From: Trichococcus collinsii
Lineage (GTDB): Bacteria > Bacillota > Bacilli > Lactobacillales > Aerococcaceae
DNA length: 64,000 nucleotides
Direction: 5' to 3'
Assembly: GCF_900107505.1 (NCBI RefSeq)
Contig: NZ_FNQH01000004.1
Coordinates: 1 to 64,000, forward strand
Shown: positions 33,280 through 42,124 of the stretch, piece by piece
Layout of the letters: each line of letters opens with the position of its first letter
Position numbering within the stretch: the stretch's first letter is position 1
Notes under the pieces: model-generated
What the model saw: the letters and a program-made list of their open reading frames with translations, nothing else
The model's database searches: none
Told to the model about the DNA's origin: nothing
Position numbers and translations under genes: made by a program

Positions 33280-34248
33280 ATGAAGTATCTATTGCATCTG
33301 CTCCTCCTACTCTTTGTTGTTGGCGGCTGCGCGAACAACCCTGATGCGGAAGAAGCTCCAGGGAACATCGTCATCGGATTCTCGCAATCCGGAACGGAGA
33401 GCAATTGGCGCAAGCGCCACACAGAATCAATAAGAGAAGAATTGGATAAAGAAGGCTACGAAGTGCTGTACCGGAATGGCTTCATGAACCAAGATCGCCA
33501 GATCCAGGACATACGGACCTTCATCGCCTATAAAGTTGATATGATTGTCTTCACGCCGATCGTGGAAGATGGTTGGGATGCGGTTCTTTTGGAAGCAAAA
33601 GATGCAGGCATACCGGTTATCGTTGTCGACCGGCATATCCGCACAGCAGAAGAGAATCTGTTTTTGACGCACATCGGTTCCAGCTTCAAGGCTGAAGGAA
33701 ACCGAGCGGGACTCTACATCACCAATCATTTCCAAAGCAGCTCCCAATCCTCCGTGAAAATCCTGGAAATGAAAGGGCTTGCGAATACTTCGCCGACCAA
33801 TTTCCGCAGTGAAGGGTTCCTGGAAGTGATCAGCCGCGATTCGCGGATATCCATCGCAGCATCCTTGGAAGGGGACTTTATCCGTTCCAAGGCGAAGGAT
33901 GTCTTCCGGAAATACATAGAGGAGAACGGCTGGAAAGACATCGATGTTCTCTACAGCCATAACGACGAGATGACGCTAGGCATGCTGGAGGTCATGGAAG
34001 AAAAAGGCATCGTCCCCGGCCAGGACATCCTCATCGTCACAATCGACGGCCAAGCGGAGATGATCGAAAATCTGCGCACCGGCAAAGTAAATTGCGTCGT
34101 CGAATGCAATCCGAACGCCGGCTGGTATGTCCGCAACACGATTAAGCGTTATTTGAACGGCAATACTATCCCGAATGAAATTTACATGCCCGAAACCGTT
34201 TTTTCCGATAAAGGGAATCTCGACAGCATTCCGCCACGGGAATATTAG
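33280..34248 (+). CDS. Sugar-sensing lipoprotein of a three-component system (XylFII/YtfQ-like)
   Basis: 322 residues from ATG 33280, with AGGAAGGAAG 9 bases upstream. The signal peptide ends in a lipobox, VGGC, with lipid-modified Cys17. The rest is a sugar-binding type I fold (IVIGFSQSGTESNWRKRHT, FTPIVEDGWDAVLLEAKDAG, shown in part; DVLYSHNDEMTLGMLEVM). It is followed after 9 bases by a YesM-type kinase and then a YesN-type regulator. In Clostridium, XylFII-LytS/YesN has this order and senses xylose outside the cell. Here the partner is probably the divergent chvE-gguAB operon; the ligand is unknown. Confidence 0.88.
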   Translation: MKYLLHLLLLLFVVGGCANNPDAEEAPGNIVIGFSQSGTESNWRKRHTESIREELDKEGYEVLYRNGFMNQDRQIQDIRTFIAYKVDMIVFTPIVEDGWDAVLLEAKDAGIPVIVVDRHIRTAEENLFLTHIGSSFKAEGNRAGLYITNHFQSSSQSSVKILEMKGLANTSPTNFRSEGFLEVISRDSRISIAASLEGDFIRSKAKDVFRKYIEENGWKDIDVLYSHNDEMTLGMLEVMEEKGIVPGQDILIVTIDGQAEMIENLRTGKVNCVVECNPNAGWYVRNTIKRYLNGNTIPNEIYMPETVFSDKGNLDSIPPREY

Positions 34249-34257
34249 GGAGGCTAT

Positions 34258-35685
34258 ATGATGGAAAAAATAGCCAGTATCAAAGATATTTTTCAGCAGA
34301 CCAACCGCTTACTCTTCAGCATCACCCTGATTCCCTTGCTTGTGATCAGCATCTTCTACACGCGCAATATCTTAATCTACCGCAGCGCACTGGCGAATGT
34401 CGAAGAAGCGAATACCGTTTCCACCATCGTCCAGGAAAATGTTTTGGAGGAACTGTGGGACCTGGTCTTCGGGCTCATCGACATCACCGATTACGAGTCC
34501 GGCAATGAGCTGGAAAAGGTGCGGCTGGCCATCAAAGAAATCCAGGCCAACACCACCACTGCCAAGGAATCCGCCACACTGGATGTCGCTTTGCGGACCT
34601 TGGACACGCTCGACAATTACATTTCCGAGATGGAAAACAATATCGCCAACGGCCGGCCGTTCGATGAGAACGAAGCCATTATGGTCCAAGTTGATGCCGT
34701 AACTGTCCTGCTTTATGCTATCCTGCAGGACTTTGTGCGTGTCGAAATAGAAATTGCAGGGCAAACCAGCGATGATATGCTGGTGTCGCTCTATTATCTG
34801 ATGCTGTTCGAACTCGTGATCGTCCTTACGATCGTCTATTATGCCCGGAAGAATAACCGCTTTTTAACGCAGCAGATTCAGGAGCCGTTGAACGATCTGA
34901 TCGTCCTTTCCGAGGAACTGTCGCAAGGCCATCTGGATTATCAGGCAAAAGAGCCAGAAGTCGCCGAGTTGCGCGTCGTAACGGAAAGCATGAATGACAT
35001 GGCGCGGAATCTGCATGTCCTGATCGAAGAAAATGCCGTGAAGCAATTTGATTTGGCCCAGAGCGAGTTACGTGTCCTGCAGGCGCAGATTACTCCCCAC
35101 TTCATCTACAATACCCTGGACGCCATCCTGTCCTTGGCTGAACAAGGCAACAGCGAGCAGGTGAAGACGATGACCTACGCCCTCTCCGATTTCCTGCGCA
35201 TCTCCTTAAGCAAAGGCCAGGACTGGATAACGATCGAGAAAGAAATCCGACACGTCGAAGATTACCTGACGATTTTGCAGATTCGCTACGGGACCATGCT
35301 GACGTTCGCCATCGATATCCCGGATGCCATCCTCCAAACGGAAGTGCTGAAGATGATTCTGCAGCCATTAGTGGAAAATGCAGTCTACCACGGAACCAAG
35401 CATGTCCGCCGGGCCGGGAAAGTGACCGTCACGGCAACCTATACAGCTGACACTATCCAATTCTTTGTGACCGACAACGGCATCGGCATGCAGGCAGAGC
35501 GGCTCCTCAAAATCCAGGAACGGATTGCTCAAGCCACTGTCGATGATTCCGGTGAAGGCGGGTATGGCCTTTATAACGTCCGCAAGCGGCTGCTGTTGTA
35601 CTACGGCAACACCGCTTCCCTCTCTATCGACAGCACCTACAGAAAAGGCACGACCATCACAGTGACGGTACCTAAGATTACCTAA
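34258..35685 (+). CDS. Sensor histidine kinase, YesM/LytS-type (His_kinase family)
   Basis: 475 residues. An N-terminal membrane segment (LLFSITLIPLLVISIFYTRN) and a second near residue 190 (LMLFELVIVLTIVYYA) flank an extracytoplasmic helical domain. A HAMP-like linker follows. The kinase domain has His281 in ITPHFIYNTLDAIL, the N-box QPLVENAVYHG and the G-box VTDNGIGM, with GYGLYNVRKRL near the end. SD GGGAGG precedes ATG 34258; ATG 34261 is possible. It probably receives the signal from the lipoprotein encoded just upstream. Confidence 0.93.
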   Translation: MMEKIASIKDIFQQTNRLLFSITLIPLLVISIFYTRNILIYRSALANVEEANTVSTIVQENVLEELWDLVFGLIDITDYESGNELEKVRLAIKEIQANTTTAKESATLDVALRTLDTLDNYISEMENNIANGRPFDENEAIMVQVDAVTVLLYAILQDFVRVEIEIAGQTSDDMLVSLYYLMLFELVIVLTIVYYARKNNRFLTQQIQEPLNDLIVLSEELSQGHLDYQAKEPEVAELRVVTESMNDMARNLHVLIEENAVKQFDLAQSELRVLQAQITPHFIYNTLDAILSLAEQGNSEQVKTMTYALSDFLRISLSKGQDWITIEKEIRHVEDYLTILQIRYGTMLTFAIDIPDAILQTEVLKMILQPLVENAVYHGTKHVRRAGKVTVTATYTADTIQFFVTDNGIGMQAERLLKIQERIAQATVDDSGEGGYGLYNVRKRLLLYYGNTASLSIDSTYRKGTTITVTVPKIT

Positions 35686-35700
35686 AAGGAGCGAACAAGC

Positions 35701-37275
35701 ATGTATAAAGTCTTTATTGTCGAGGATGAGCACCTGATCCGGGACAGCCTGAGGAACCAGCTGCTGTCCCTTGCCGAAACACACCCGTTAATTTTTTCCG
35801 GGGAAGCCTCCGACGGGGAAATGGCCTTGGCCTCGATCATGGACGTCAAACCGGATATCCTGCTGACCGATATCCGGATGCCCTTCATGGACGGCCTGAG
35901 TTTAGCAAAGGAAGTCCGGAAGATCTTCCCTTGGATCCGCATCATCTTCATCAGTGGTTTCGATGATTTCGAATACGCACGCACCGCCATCCAAGTGCAG
36001 GCGGACGCCTATCTTCTGAAGCCAATCAAAGACACCGAACTGATCCAAACGCTCGAAAACGTCATCGCGGTATTGGACAAACAAAAAGAACCCGTCACGG
36101 AACGGGATACGCATGCGGATAATTTCGTCTTCGAGCTGAAAAAAAATCATTTCCTGAACGGCATCTTCCGCGGGGACTTATCGGTTCCGGAAGTGCTGCA
36201 GGAATCCGCAGCCTTAAAGCGCTCAATCGTCGGGAAAAAGACCTGCGTCGTATTGGCCACCAATCATTACGACAAGAATTTCGACGATTATTTCCGTTTC
36301 AGCAATTATCTGCATTTCCTTTTTGGAGAAGATGATAGCATCATTTTCTCCAGCATCTCATCGCGCTTTATCAAGTTTTTGCTGATGGACAGCGATTCTG
36401 ATCGGCTGTTGGAAAAAAGTTACCAGTTAGCCCAGACATTGGTCCATGAACTGAAAGACGAAGAAGCGGATGATTTGATTGTTTCAATCGGACCGATCGT
36501 CGAACGGCTGAGCGAAATTCCGCAAGCCTATCGCTACACGCAGAACATGCTCCAGACTTACGGCGTTCTGAGGACCGAACGGATCATCAGCTACGAGGAT
36601 GACATCAAGGACGGCGAAGTTTCCCCGACGAATCCTTTCAAACTAGATTTGGCCCAAAAAATTGCCCAGACCGAAGCTGATGAGCTCGAGGAACTGGTGC
36701 TGGAACTTCAGGGAACGCCCGGTGATACTGAAGAACGCAACCGCCTCTTCCGCTTTTTCGTGCTGACCGAGCTGGGCCACCTTGTCCAAAAAAAGAAGCC
36801 CGGTTCGGAGCAGCCTTTGCTTGAAAAAATGAATGACCTTGACCAGTTGGCGTCGGTGGCTGCAGATGCCGCGGAATATACCCAAATCATCGAAAAGCTA
36901 TTGGCTTTCCTGATGGCGGCTCATATCCATCCTTCTATGGTGAAGTATCAGAGCGTCATCCAAAAAGCCTTGGGATTCATCAAAGAGAATTTTACCGATC
37001 CAGATATCTCCCTGAATGTCGTGGCCGATGCCGTAAATCTGAGTCCGTCGCACTTCAGTACCATCTTCTCGCAATCTTTGGGGCAGACCTTCATCGACTT
37101 CCTGACAGAATGCAGACTGCAGCATGCGAAGGAGTTGTTGGTCGGGACGGATGACAAACTGTCCACTATCGCGATGGACATCGGCTACAACGATCCCAAT
37201 TATTTCAGCTACCTCTTTAAAAAACGGGAAGGCCAGACCCCAAAAGAATTCCGAAGAACACATGCCAGAGCGTGA
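35701..37275 (+). CDS. Response regulator with AraC-type output (YesN-like)
   Basis: 524 residues, starting 15 bases after the kinase. Residues 1-125 form the receiver (FIVEDEHLIRDS, phospho-acceptor Asp57 in ILLTDIRMPFMDG, YLLKPI). A long middle region contains a regulatory alpha/beta part. The last 100 residues are two AraC helix-turn-helices (SLNVVADAVNLSPSHFSTIF and LSTIAMDIGYNDPNYFSYLF). It likely activates the divergent sugar ABC operon when its ligand is present. Confidence 0.93.
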   Translation: MYKVFIVEDEHLIRDSLRNQLLSLAETHPLIFSGEASDGEMALASIMDVKPDILLTDIRMPFMDGLSLAKEVRKIFPWIRIIFISGFDDFEYARTAIQVQADAYLLKPIKDTELIQTLENVIAVLDKQKEPVTERDTHADNFVFELKKNHFLNGIFRGDLSVPEVLQESAALKRSIVGKKTCVVLATNHYDKNFDDYFRFSNYLHFLFGEDDSIIFSSISSRFIKFLLMDSDSDRLLEKSYQLAQTLVHELKDEEADDLIVSIGPIVERLSEIPQAYRYTQNMLQTYGVLRTERIISYEDDIKDGEVSPTNPFKLDLAQKIAQTEADELEELVLELQGTPGDTEERNRLFRFFVLTELGHLVQKKKPGSEQPLLEKMNDLDQLASVAADAAEYTQIIEKLLAFLMAAHIHPSMVKYQSVIQKALGFIKENFTDPDISLNVVADAVNLSPSHFSTIFSQSLGQTFIDFLTECRLQHAKELLVGTDDKLSTIAMDIGYNDPNYFSYLFKKREGQTPKEFRRTHARA

Positions 37276-37283
37276 TGAATCGC

Positions 37284-37403
37284 GGTTAGGGGGTTAGGGG
37301 GTGGAATTCCCCGCCAAATTGTCTTTGAAGGGGAATCTCGTGTTGTTCTCGGACGTTTTACCCCGCGTAATAGGTTTTGGCGGGGTATCTCTGAGCGTAA
37401 ATT
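37284..37403. repeat. Intergenic repeat region with G-tract and GGCGGGGTAT motifs
   Basis: The segment begins with GGTTAGGGGGTTAGGGGGTGG-like G-runs (37284-37304; run of 2, 5, 5, 2 G). It contains AATTCCCCGCCAAA (37306-37319) and, inverted, TTTTGGCGGGGTAT (37375-37388). The latter 14-mer recurs exactly at 57479-57492. No gene is visible. Confidence 0.55.
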
Positions 37404-37417
37404 AAACTTCCATATAA

Positions 37418-37472
37418 AGAGGCTGTATCAAATCCAGAAAATTCTGTTCTGGTTCTGATACAGCCCTTTTCT
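37418..37472. terminator. Bidirectional terminator
   Basis: GGCTGTATCA (37421-37430) pairs with TGATACAGCC (37456-37465), with CCAGAAAA/TTCTGG inside and CTTTTCTT beyond. It ends the YesN gene and the converging AraC gene. Confidence 0.8.
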
Positions 37473-37487
37473 TGTTATCAATACTCC

Positions 37488-38327
37488 CTACACTGTTCGC
37501 TCTTCCTTGGCGACTTGCGAAGGCGCGGTTCCGTAGTATTTTTTGAACAGTTTACTGAAGTGGTACGCATCTTGATAGCCGACAGCCTGTGCGACTTCTT
37601 TGATGGTCCACTCTTCCTGCTTCAGCAGTTCCCTCGCATGCTTCAGGCGCACGTGGATCAGGTAATGGATTGGGCTCAATCCGGTCGCTTCCTTGAAGAT
37701 TTTTGAAAGATGAGCCGGACTGACGAAGAGTTGCTGCGCCAATTGTTCCAGCGTGATTTCTTCGGAATGGTGGTTTTCCAAATAATAAACAGCATGGTTC
37801 ACCAAATGCTGTTGACGCACAGCCGTTTGGGAAAGCGCCGTGGGAAGTGTATTGTCGGATCCGTCCTCCAGACTCCTCAGCAACAACCCCAGCATCTCCA
37901 ATATCAGTCCTTTCCCCATCAGCTGATATTCACTCCGCTGTTCGTTGAACTCTTTCGTCACCCGCCAGGCCTTCTCCATGAAGGCCTCCGCATAACAGCC
38001 GAGATCCAGCAAAGCGCGCTTGTTCGGGAAATGATTGCGCGGAAGCCCATTCAGCGAAAGGTTCGTCAGGCCGATATGCAGCTGATGGGAAAATGTGCCC
38101 TCTTTTTGGCTTTCCGCATGTTTGACGCCCGGATTGAAGAGCATGACGGTGCCGGTTCCCAAGTCCTGCCGTTCTCCGTCCACCAGGTAATCAGCTTCCC
38201 CTTCCAGGAGGATGCTGATTTCCAGGAAGTTGTGACTGTGCGTTTTGGAATAGTTTCCGGCTTCGTTCAACGGATCGAAAGCGTACAGAATTTCAGGATT
38301 AAATGTTTGTACGTGTGTATAGGCCAT
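37488..38327 (-). CDS. AraC-family transcriptional regulator
   Basis: 279 residues. The N-terminus (about 15-140) is a cupin-type ligand-binding domain (HSHNFLEISILLEGEADYLV, VMLFNPGVKHAES). The C-terminus (about 180-279) holds two helix-turn-helices (ITLEQLAQQLFVSPAHLSKIF, shown in part; IKEVAQAVGYQDAYHFSKLF). It is divergent from the ABC exporter genes. Likely AraC-like effectors are sugars, but no target operator is visible. SD GAAAGGA precedes ATG 38327. Confidence 0.9.
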   Translation of the reverse strand: MAYTHVQTFNPEILYAFDPLNEAGNYSKTHSHNFLEISILLEGEADYLVDGERQDLGTGTVMLFNPGVKHAESQKEGTFSHQLHIGLTNLSLNGLPRNHFPNKRALLDLGCYAEAFMEKAWRVTKEFNEQRSEYQLMGKGLILEMLGLLLRSLEDGSDNTLPTALSQTAVRQQHLVNHAVYYLENHHSEEITLEQLAQQLFVSPAHLSKIFKEATGLSPIHYLIHVRLKHARELLKQEEWTIKEVAQAVGYQDAYHFSKLFKKYYGTAPSQVAKEERTV

Positions 38328-38450
38328 CGCAAAAGTCCTTTCTATTAATTACCCTTATATTGTACAGGAATCTGACGAAGAAAAGCCATTCTCATTCCTC
38401 CAAAAAGCAGTAACCTGTTAACATACACTTTTTTTGAGGAGGACTATTTT

Positions 38451-40208
38451 ATGAATCATTATCAATGGATTTGGCGCTATGGTAAGGCATACAAATCCAA
38501 AGGCTTACTGGCTTTATTATTTATTTTCGTGAATGCCCTTCTGATCATCGTCAATCCTCTCTTAGCCGGAGAATTGGTCGACAAAGTCATCGATGGTGGA
38601 CAGGATGACTTGTTGGTGCCGATTTTGGCAATCATGATCGGCATCACACTCTTCCGAACGGCCATCCGCTACAGCTACCAGATGCTATTCGAGCAGATTG
38701 GCCAAAATACGCTCTTCGTGCTGCGCCAGGACATGTACCGGAAACTGCAGGAGCTGGATTTCGACTTCTTCAACCATACCCGCGTCGGGGACATCATGGC
38801 TCGGATGACCGGGGATACCGATGCTATCCGCCACTTCGTATCCTGGGTCACCTACAATATCTTGGAAAGCATCCTCTGGTTCGTGATGGCAGTCGCAGTC
38901 ATGGGTACAATCCACTTTCCGCTGATGCTGTCGTTAGTGGCAGTCACGCCGATTATTTTCATCCTGACGCAAAAGATGTCCCGAGAAGCATTCCCGCTGT
39001 TTTTTCAAATCAGGGAAAGCTTCTCCCGGCTGAATTCGATGGTGGAAGAAAACATCGGCGGCAACCGTATAGTCAAAGCTTTCGCAAGGGAAGAGTATGA
39101 AATCGAAAAATTCACGAAGCACAATGAGGATTTCAAGCGCCGCAACCTGGATTCCGCAGCCGTATCCCGCACGTATCTTCCCTGGCTCGACGGCTTCGCC
39201 GGAACACTGAATGCAATCGCCTTGGTGCTCGGCGGCCTGTATGTCATCCGCGGGGAGATGTCGATGGGGGATCTGGTCGCCTTCAACGGGTTCCTCTGGA
39301 TGCTGAACATGCCGATGCGCATGAGCGGTTGGCTCATCAATGATGTGCAGCGCTTCTCCGCTGCTTGCGTCAAGATCCGTGACATGCTGGATACACAAGC
39401 GCAAATCCCGGTTATGGCTGACGAGGAACAGCTTCGGATCAAGGGGACCGTCACCTTCAACGATGTCTCCTTCGCCTTCTCGGATGACCCCGGAACGGAT
39501 ATCCTGTCGCACGTCTCCTTTACGGTCGGTCCCGGGCAGACGTTGGGCATCCTGGGCGAAACTGGCTCCGGCAAGACGACACTCGTCAATCTGGTCGGTA
39601 GATTCTACGATCCGACTTCGGGAACCGTCCTGATTGACGGCAAAAATGCCAAGGACTATCCGGTCCGCCAGTTGCGGGAGAACATCGCCATGGTCATGCA
39701 GGACGTATTCCTGTTTTCGGACACAATCGAAGACAACATCGCTTTCGGAAATCCGCAGGTGGACCGCTCCTACATCCAGCAGATGGCCCGAATCGCCGAT
39801 GCGGACGGCTTCATCACCAGCATGCCGCAAGGATACGACACTGTCGTCGGCGAACGAGGGGTCGGCTTATCGGGAGGGCAAAAGCAACGCATTTCCTTAG
39901 CCCGAGCGTTGGCGAAGGATCCAGCCATCTTGATTTTGGATGACACCACTTCCGCGGTCGACATGGAAACTGAATCGAAGATCCAACAGGAATTGTTCGG
40001 CTTGACGGAAAATAAAACGACCTTCATCATCGCCCACCGGATTTCGTCGGTGCGGGATGCAGATTTGATCCTGATGATGGAAAAAGGCCAAGTCGTTGAA
40101 CAAGGAACCCATGCGGAGCTTTTGGCCGAGCGCGGCAAATATTATGACGTTTACTGCAAGCAACTCGGATTGACAGGAGGGGAAACCAATGGCACGCAAT
40201 ACGTATGA
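38451..40208 (+). CDS. Heterodimeric ABC multidrug exporter, subunit with degenerate catalytic site
   Basis: 585 residues: six membrane helices (about 20-310), then an ATPase with Walker A GETGSGKTT, signature LSGGQKQRISLARAL, and Walker B LILDDTTSAVD. In the last, Asp replaces the catalytic Glu, as in subunits such as LmrC/BmrC/TM287 that hold the degenerate site. The gene overlaps the next by 20 bases, so the two subunits are translated together. Exports lipophilic drugs or lipids; substrate unknown. SD GAGGAGG precedes ATG 38451. Confidence 0.93.
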   Translation: MNHYQWIWRYGKAYKSKGLLALLFIFVNALLIIVNPLLAGELVDKVIDGGQDDLLVPILAIMIGITLFRTAIRYSYQMLFEQIGQNTLFVLRQDMYRKLQELDFDFFNHTRVGDIMARMTGDTDAIRHFVSWVTYNILESILWFVMAVAVMGTIHFPLMLSLVAVTPIIFILTQKMSREAFPLFFQIRESFSRLNSMVEENIGGNRIVKAFAREEYEIEKFTKHNEDFKRRNLDSAAVSRTYLPWLDGFAGTLNAIALVLGGLYVIRGEMSMGDLVAFNGFLWMLNMPMRMSGWLINDVQRFSAACVKIRDMLDTQAQIPVMADEEQLRIKGTVTFNDVSFAFSDDPGTDILSHVSFTVGPGQTLGILGETGSGKTTLVNLVGRFYDPTSGTVLIDGKNAKDYPVRQLRENIAMVMQDVFLFSDTIEDNIAFGNPQVDRSYIQQMARIADADGFITSMPQGYDTVVGERGVGLSGGQKQRISLARALAKDPAILILDDTTSAVDMETESKIQQELFGLTENKTTFIIAHRISSVRDADLILMMEKGQVVEQGTHAELLAERGKYYDVYCKQLGLTGGETNGTQYV

Positions 40209-41970
40209 TGTCGATGAAAGCTTAGAGCAAGAATTCAATTGGGCGCACTACCGGCGCCTGGCCGGCTATATCCGTCCCTACAAAAAACCAATTTCAAAAA
40301 TATTGGCTGTCATCATTCTGGCGAACATTGCCGGAATGGCAGGTCCTTATTTCACAAAAATCGCAATCGATGACCTGATACCAGCAGGAAACGTGCAACA
40401 GTTGCTGGGACTGGGCGGCATTTTCATCCTTTCCCTTGTCCTGATCGGCGGGTGCATGCGCTATCGGATTTACGCCATCACCGAAGTCGGCCAGGATATT
40501 CTGAAAGATATGCGCTACGATATTTTTGCGCATCTGCAGAGCTTGCCGTTCGCTTACTTCGATAACCGGCCTCACGGCAAGATCCTGATCCGCGTAGTCA
40601 ATTACATCAATACGCTGAGCGACCTGCTGAGCAACGGTCTCATCAATCTGATATCCGACCTTTTCAACGTAGTGATCACGTTAGGCTTCATGCTCCTCAT
40701 CGATGTGCGGCTGACGCTTTACAGTATGGCCTTGCTGCCGGTACTGTTCGGATTGGTGCTGTTCATCAAGAAGCGCCAGCGGATAGCCTTTCAGATATTG
40801 AGCAACAAACAATCCAACCTCAACGCCTATATCCACGAAAGCATTTCGGGAATCAAAATCACCCAATCGTTCGCCCGCGAACAGGTCAATTATGACATCT
40901 TCAATGAAGTGAGCGAGGAATACCGGACTTCCTGGATGAAAGCCGTCAAAATTCAATTCCTGATGTGGCCCGGGGTACTGAATATTTCGGTCCTGACGAC
41001 CTGCCTGATCTATTTTGTGGGCATCCGTCAAATCGGCGTATCCGTAACGACAGGAACATTAATCGCCTTCATCGGCTACATCAACAATTTCTGGAATCCC
41101 GTCATCAATATCGGCAACTTCTATAATTCCTTGATCACAGCGACAGCCTATCTGGAACGTATCTTCGAAACACTTGACGAGGTGCCTTCGATCCAGGATG
41201 CACCGAATGCTTACGAACTGCCCTCGGTCTCCGGAGCAGTGAACTTCGAGGACGTCACCTTCCGCTATGAGGATGGCAAAGATATTCTGCACAAGGTAAA
41301 CTTCCATATCGAACCGGGCCAGAGCATCGCTTTGGTAGGACCGACGGGAGCAGGTAAGACGACCATCATCAACCTGTTGACCCGCTTCTATGATATAAAC
41401 GAAGGCAGCGTTAAAATCGATGGCCATGATGTCCGCGAAGTCACACTCAACTCCTTACGCAGCCAGATGGGCGTTATGCTGCAGGATACTTTCATCTTTT
41501 CCGGTACGATCCTGGATAATATCCGCTACGGAAAGCTGGATGCTACCGAGGAGGAAGTGATCGCCGCCGCAAAAGTAGTACGCGCACATGACTTCATCCA
41601 ACACCTGAAGGACGGCTACTATACCGTCGTTGAGGAGCGCGGCAGCACCCTTTCGGCTGGCCAACGGCAGTTGCTTTCCTTTGCGCGGGCCTTGCTTGCC
41701 GATCCGAAGATCCTGATCCTCGATGAAGCGACCGCCAGCATCGATACTCGGACCGAAGAGCTGCTGCAGGAAGGTCTCCAGAAACTTTTGAAAGATCGGA
41801 CTTCCTTCATTATCGCCCACCGGCTGTCGACGATCAAAAACAGCTCTCAGATCTTCTACGTGGCAGGCGGCAACATCGCCGAAGCAGGCACCCACGAAGA
41901 GCTGATGGCCCAAAAAGGCTTGTATCACCATCTCTACCAGTCCCAATACGACCTCCTGCAGGCCGTGTGA
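40189..41970 (+). CDS. Heterodimeric ABC multidrug exporter, subunit with intact catalytic Glu
   Basis: 593 residues. An N-terminal extension of about 30 residues precedes six membrane helices. The ATPase has Walker A GPTGAGKTT, the slightly changed signature LSAGQRQLLSFARAL, Walker B ILILDEATASID with the normal Glu, and an H-loop HRLSTI. With the upstream partner it forms one degenerate and one consensus site. SD AGGAGGGG lies inside the preceding gene. Confidence 0.93.
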   Translation: MARNTYDVDESLEQEFNWAHYRRLAGYIRPYKKPISKILAVIILANIAGMAGPYFTKIAIDDLIPAGNVQQLLGLGGIFILSLVLIGGCMRYRIYAITEVGQDILKDMRYDIFAHLQSLPFAYFDNRPHGKILIRVVNYINTLSDLLSNGLINLISDLFNVVITLGFMLLIDVRLTLYSMALLPVLFGLVLFIKKRQRIAFQILSNKQSNLNAYIHESISGIKITQSFAREQVNYDIFNEVSEEYRTSWMKAVKIQFLMWPGVLNISVLTTCLIYFVGIRQIGVSVTTGTLIAFIGYINNFWNPVINIGNFYNSLITATAYLERIFETLDEVPSIQDAPNAYELPSVSGAVNFEDVTFRYEDGKDILHKVNFHIEPGQSIALVGPTGAGKTTIINLLTRFYDINEGSVKIDGHDVREVTLNSLRSQMGVMLQDTFIFSGTILDNIRYGKLDATEEEVIAAAKVVRAHDFIQHLKDGYYTVVEERGSTLSAGQRQLLSFARALLADPKILILDEATASIDTRTEELLQEGLQKLLKDRTSFIIAHRLSTIKNSSQIFYVAGGNIAEAGTHEELMAQKGLYHHLYQSQYDLLQAV

Positions 41971-42030
41971 AGAACTGAAGCTGTACGGTTTGGTGCAACT
42001 GCTTTGTTTATCACTAGCAAAAAATATCCG

Positions 42031-42089
42031 AAAAAGATGCGTTTCCGTTCCTTGGAGCAACTGCTCCAAGGCCGGGAACGCATCTTTTT
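42031..42089. terminator. Bidirectional terminator
   Basis: AAAAAGATGCGTT (42031-42043) pairs with AACGCATCTTTTT (42077-42089), enclosing a further CTTGGAGCA/TGCTCCAAG hairpin. It lies between the exporter and the converging phosphoketolase. Confidence 0.9.
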
Positions 42090-42124
42090 AATTTTCCAAA
42101 AATTCAATACTTATTCTAAAATCT

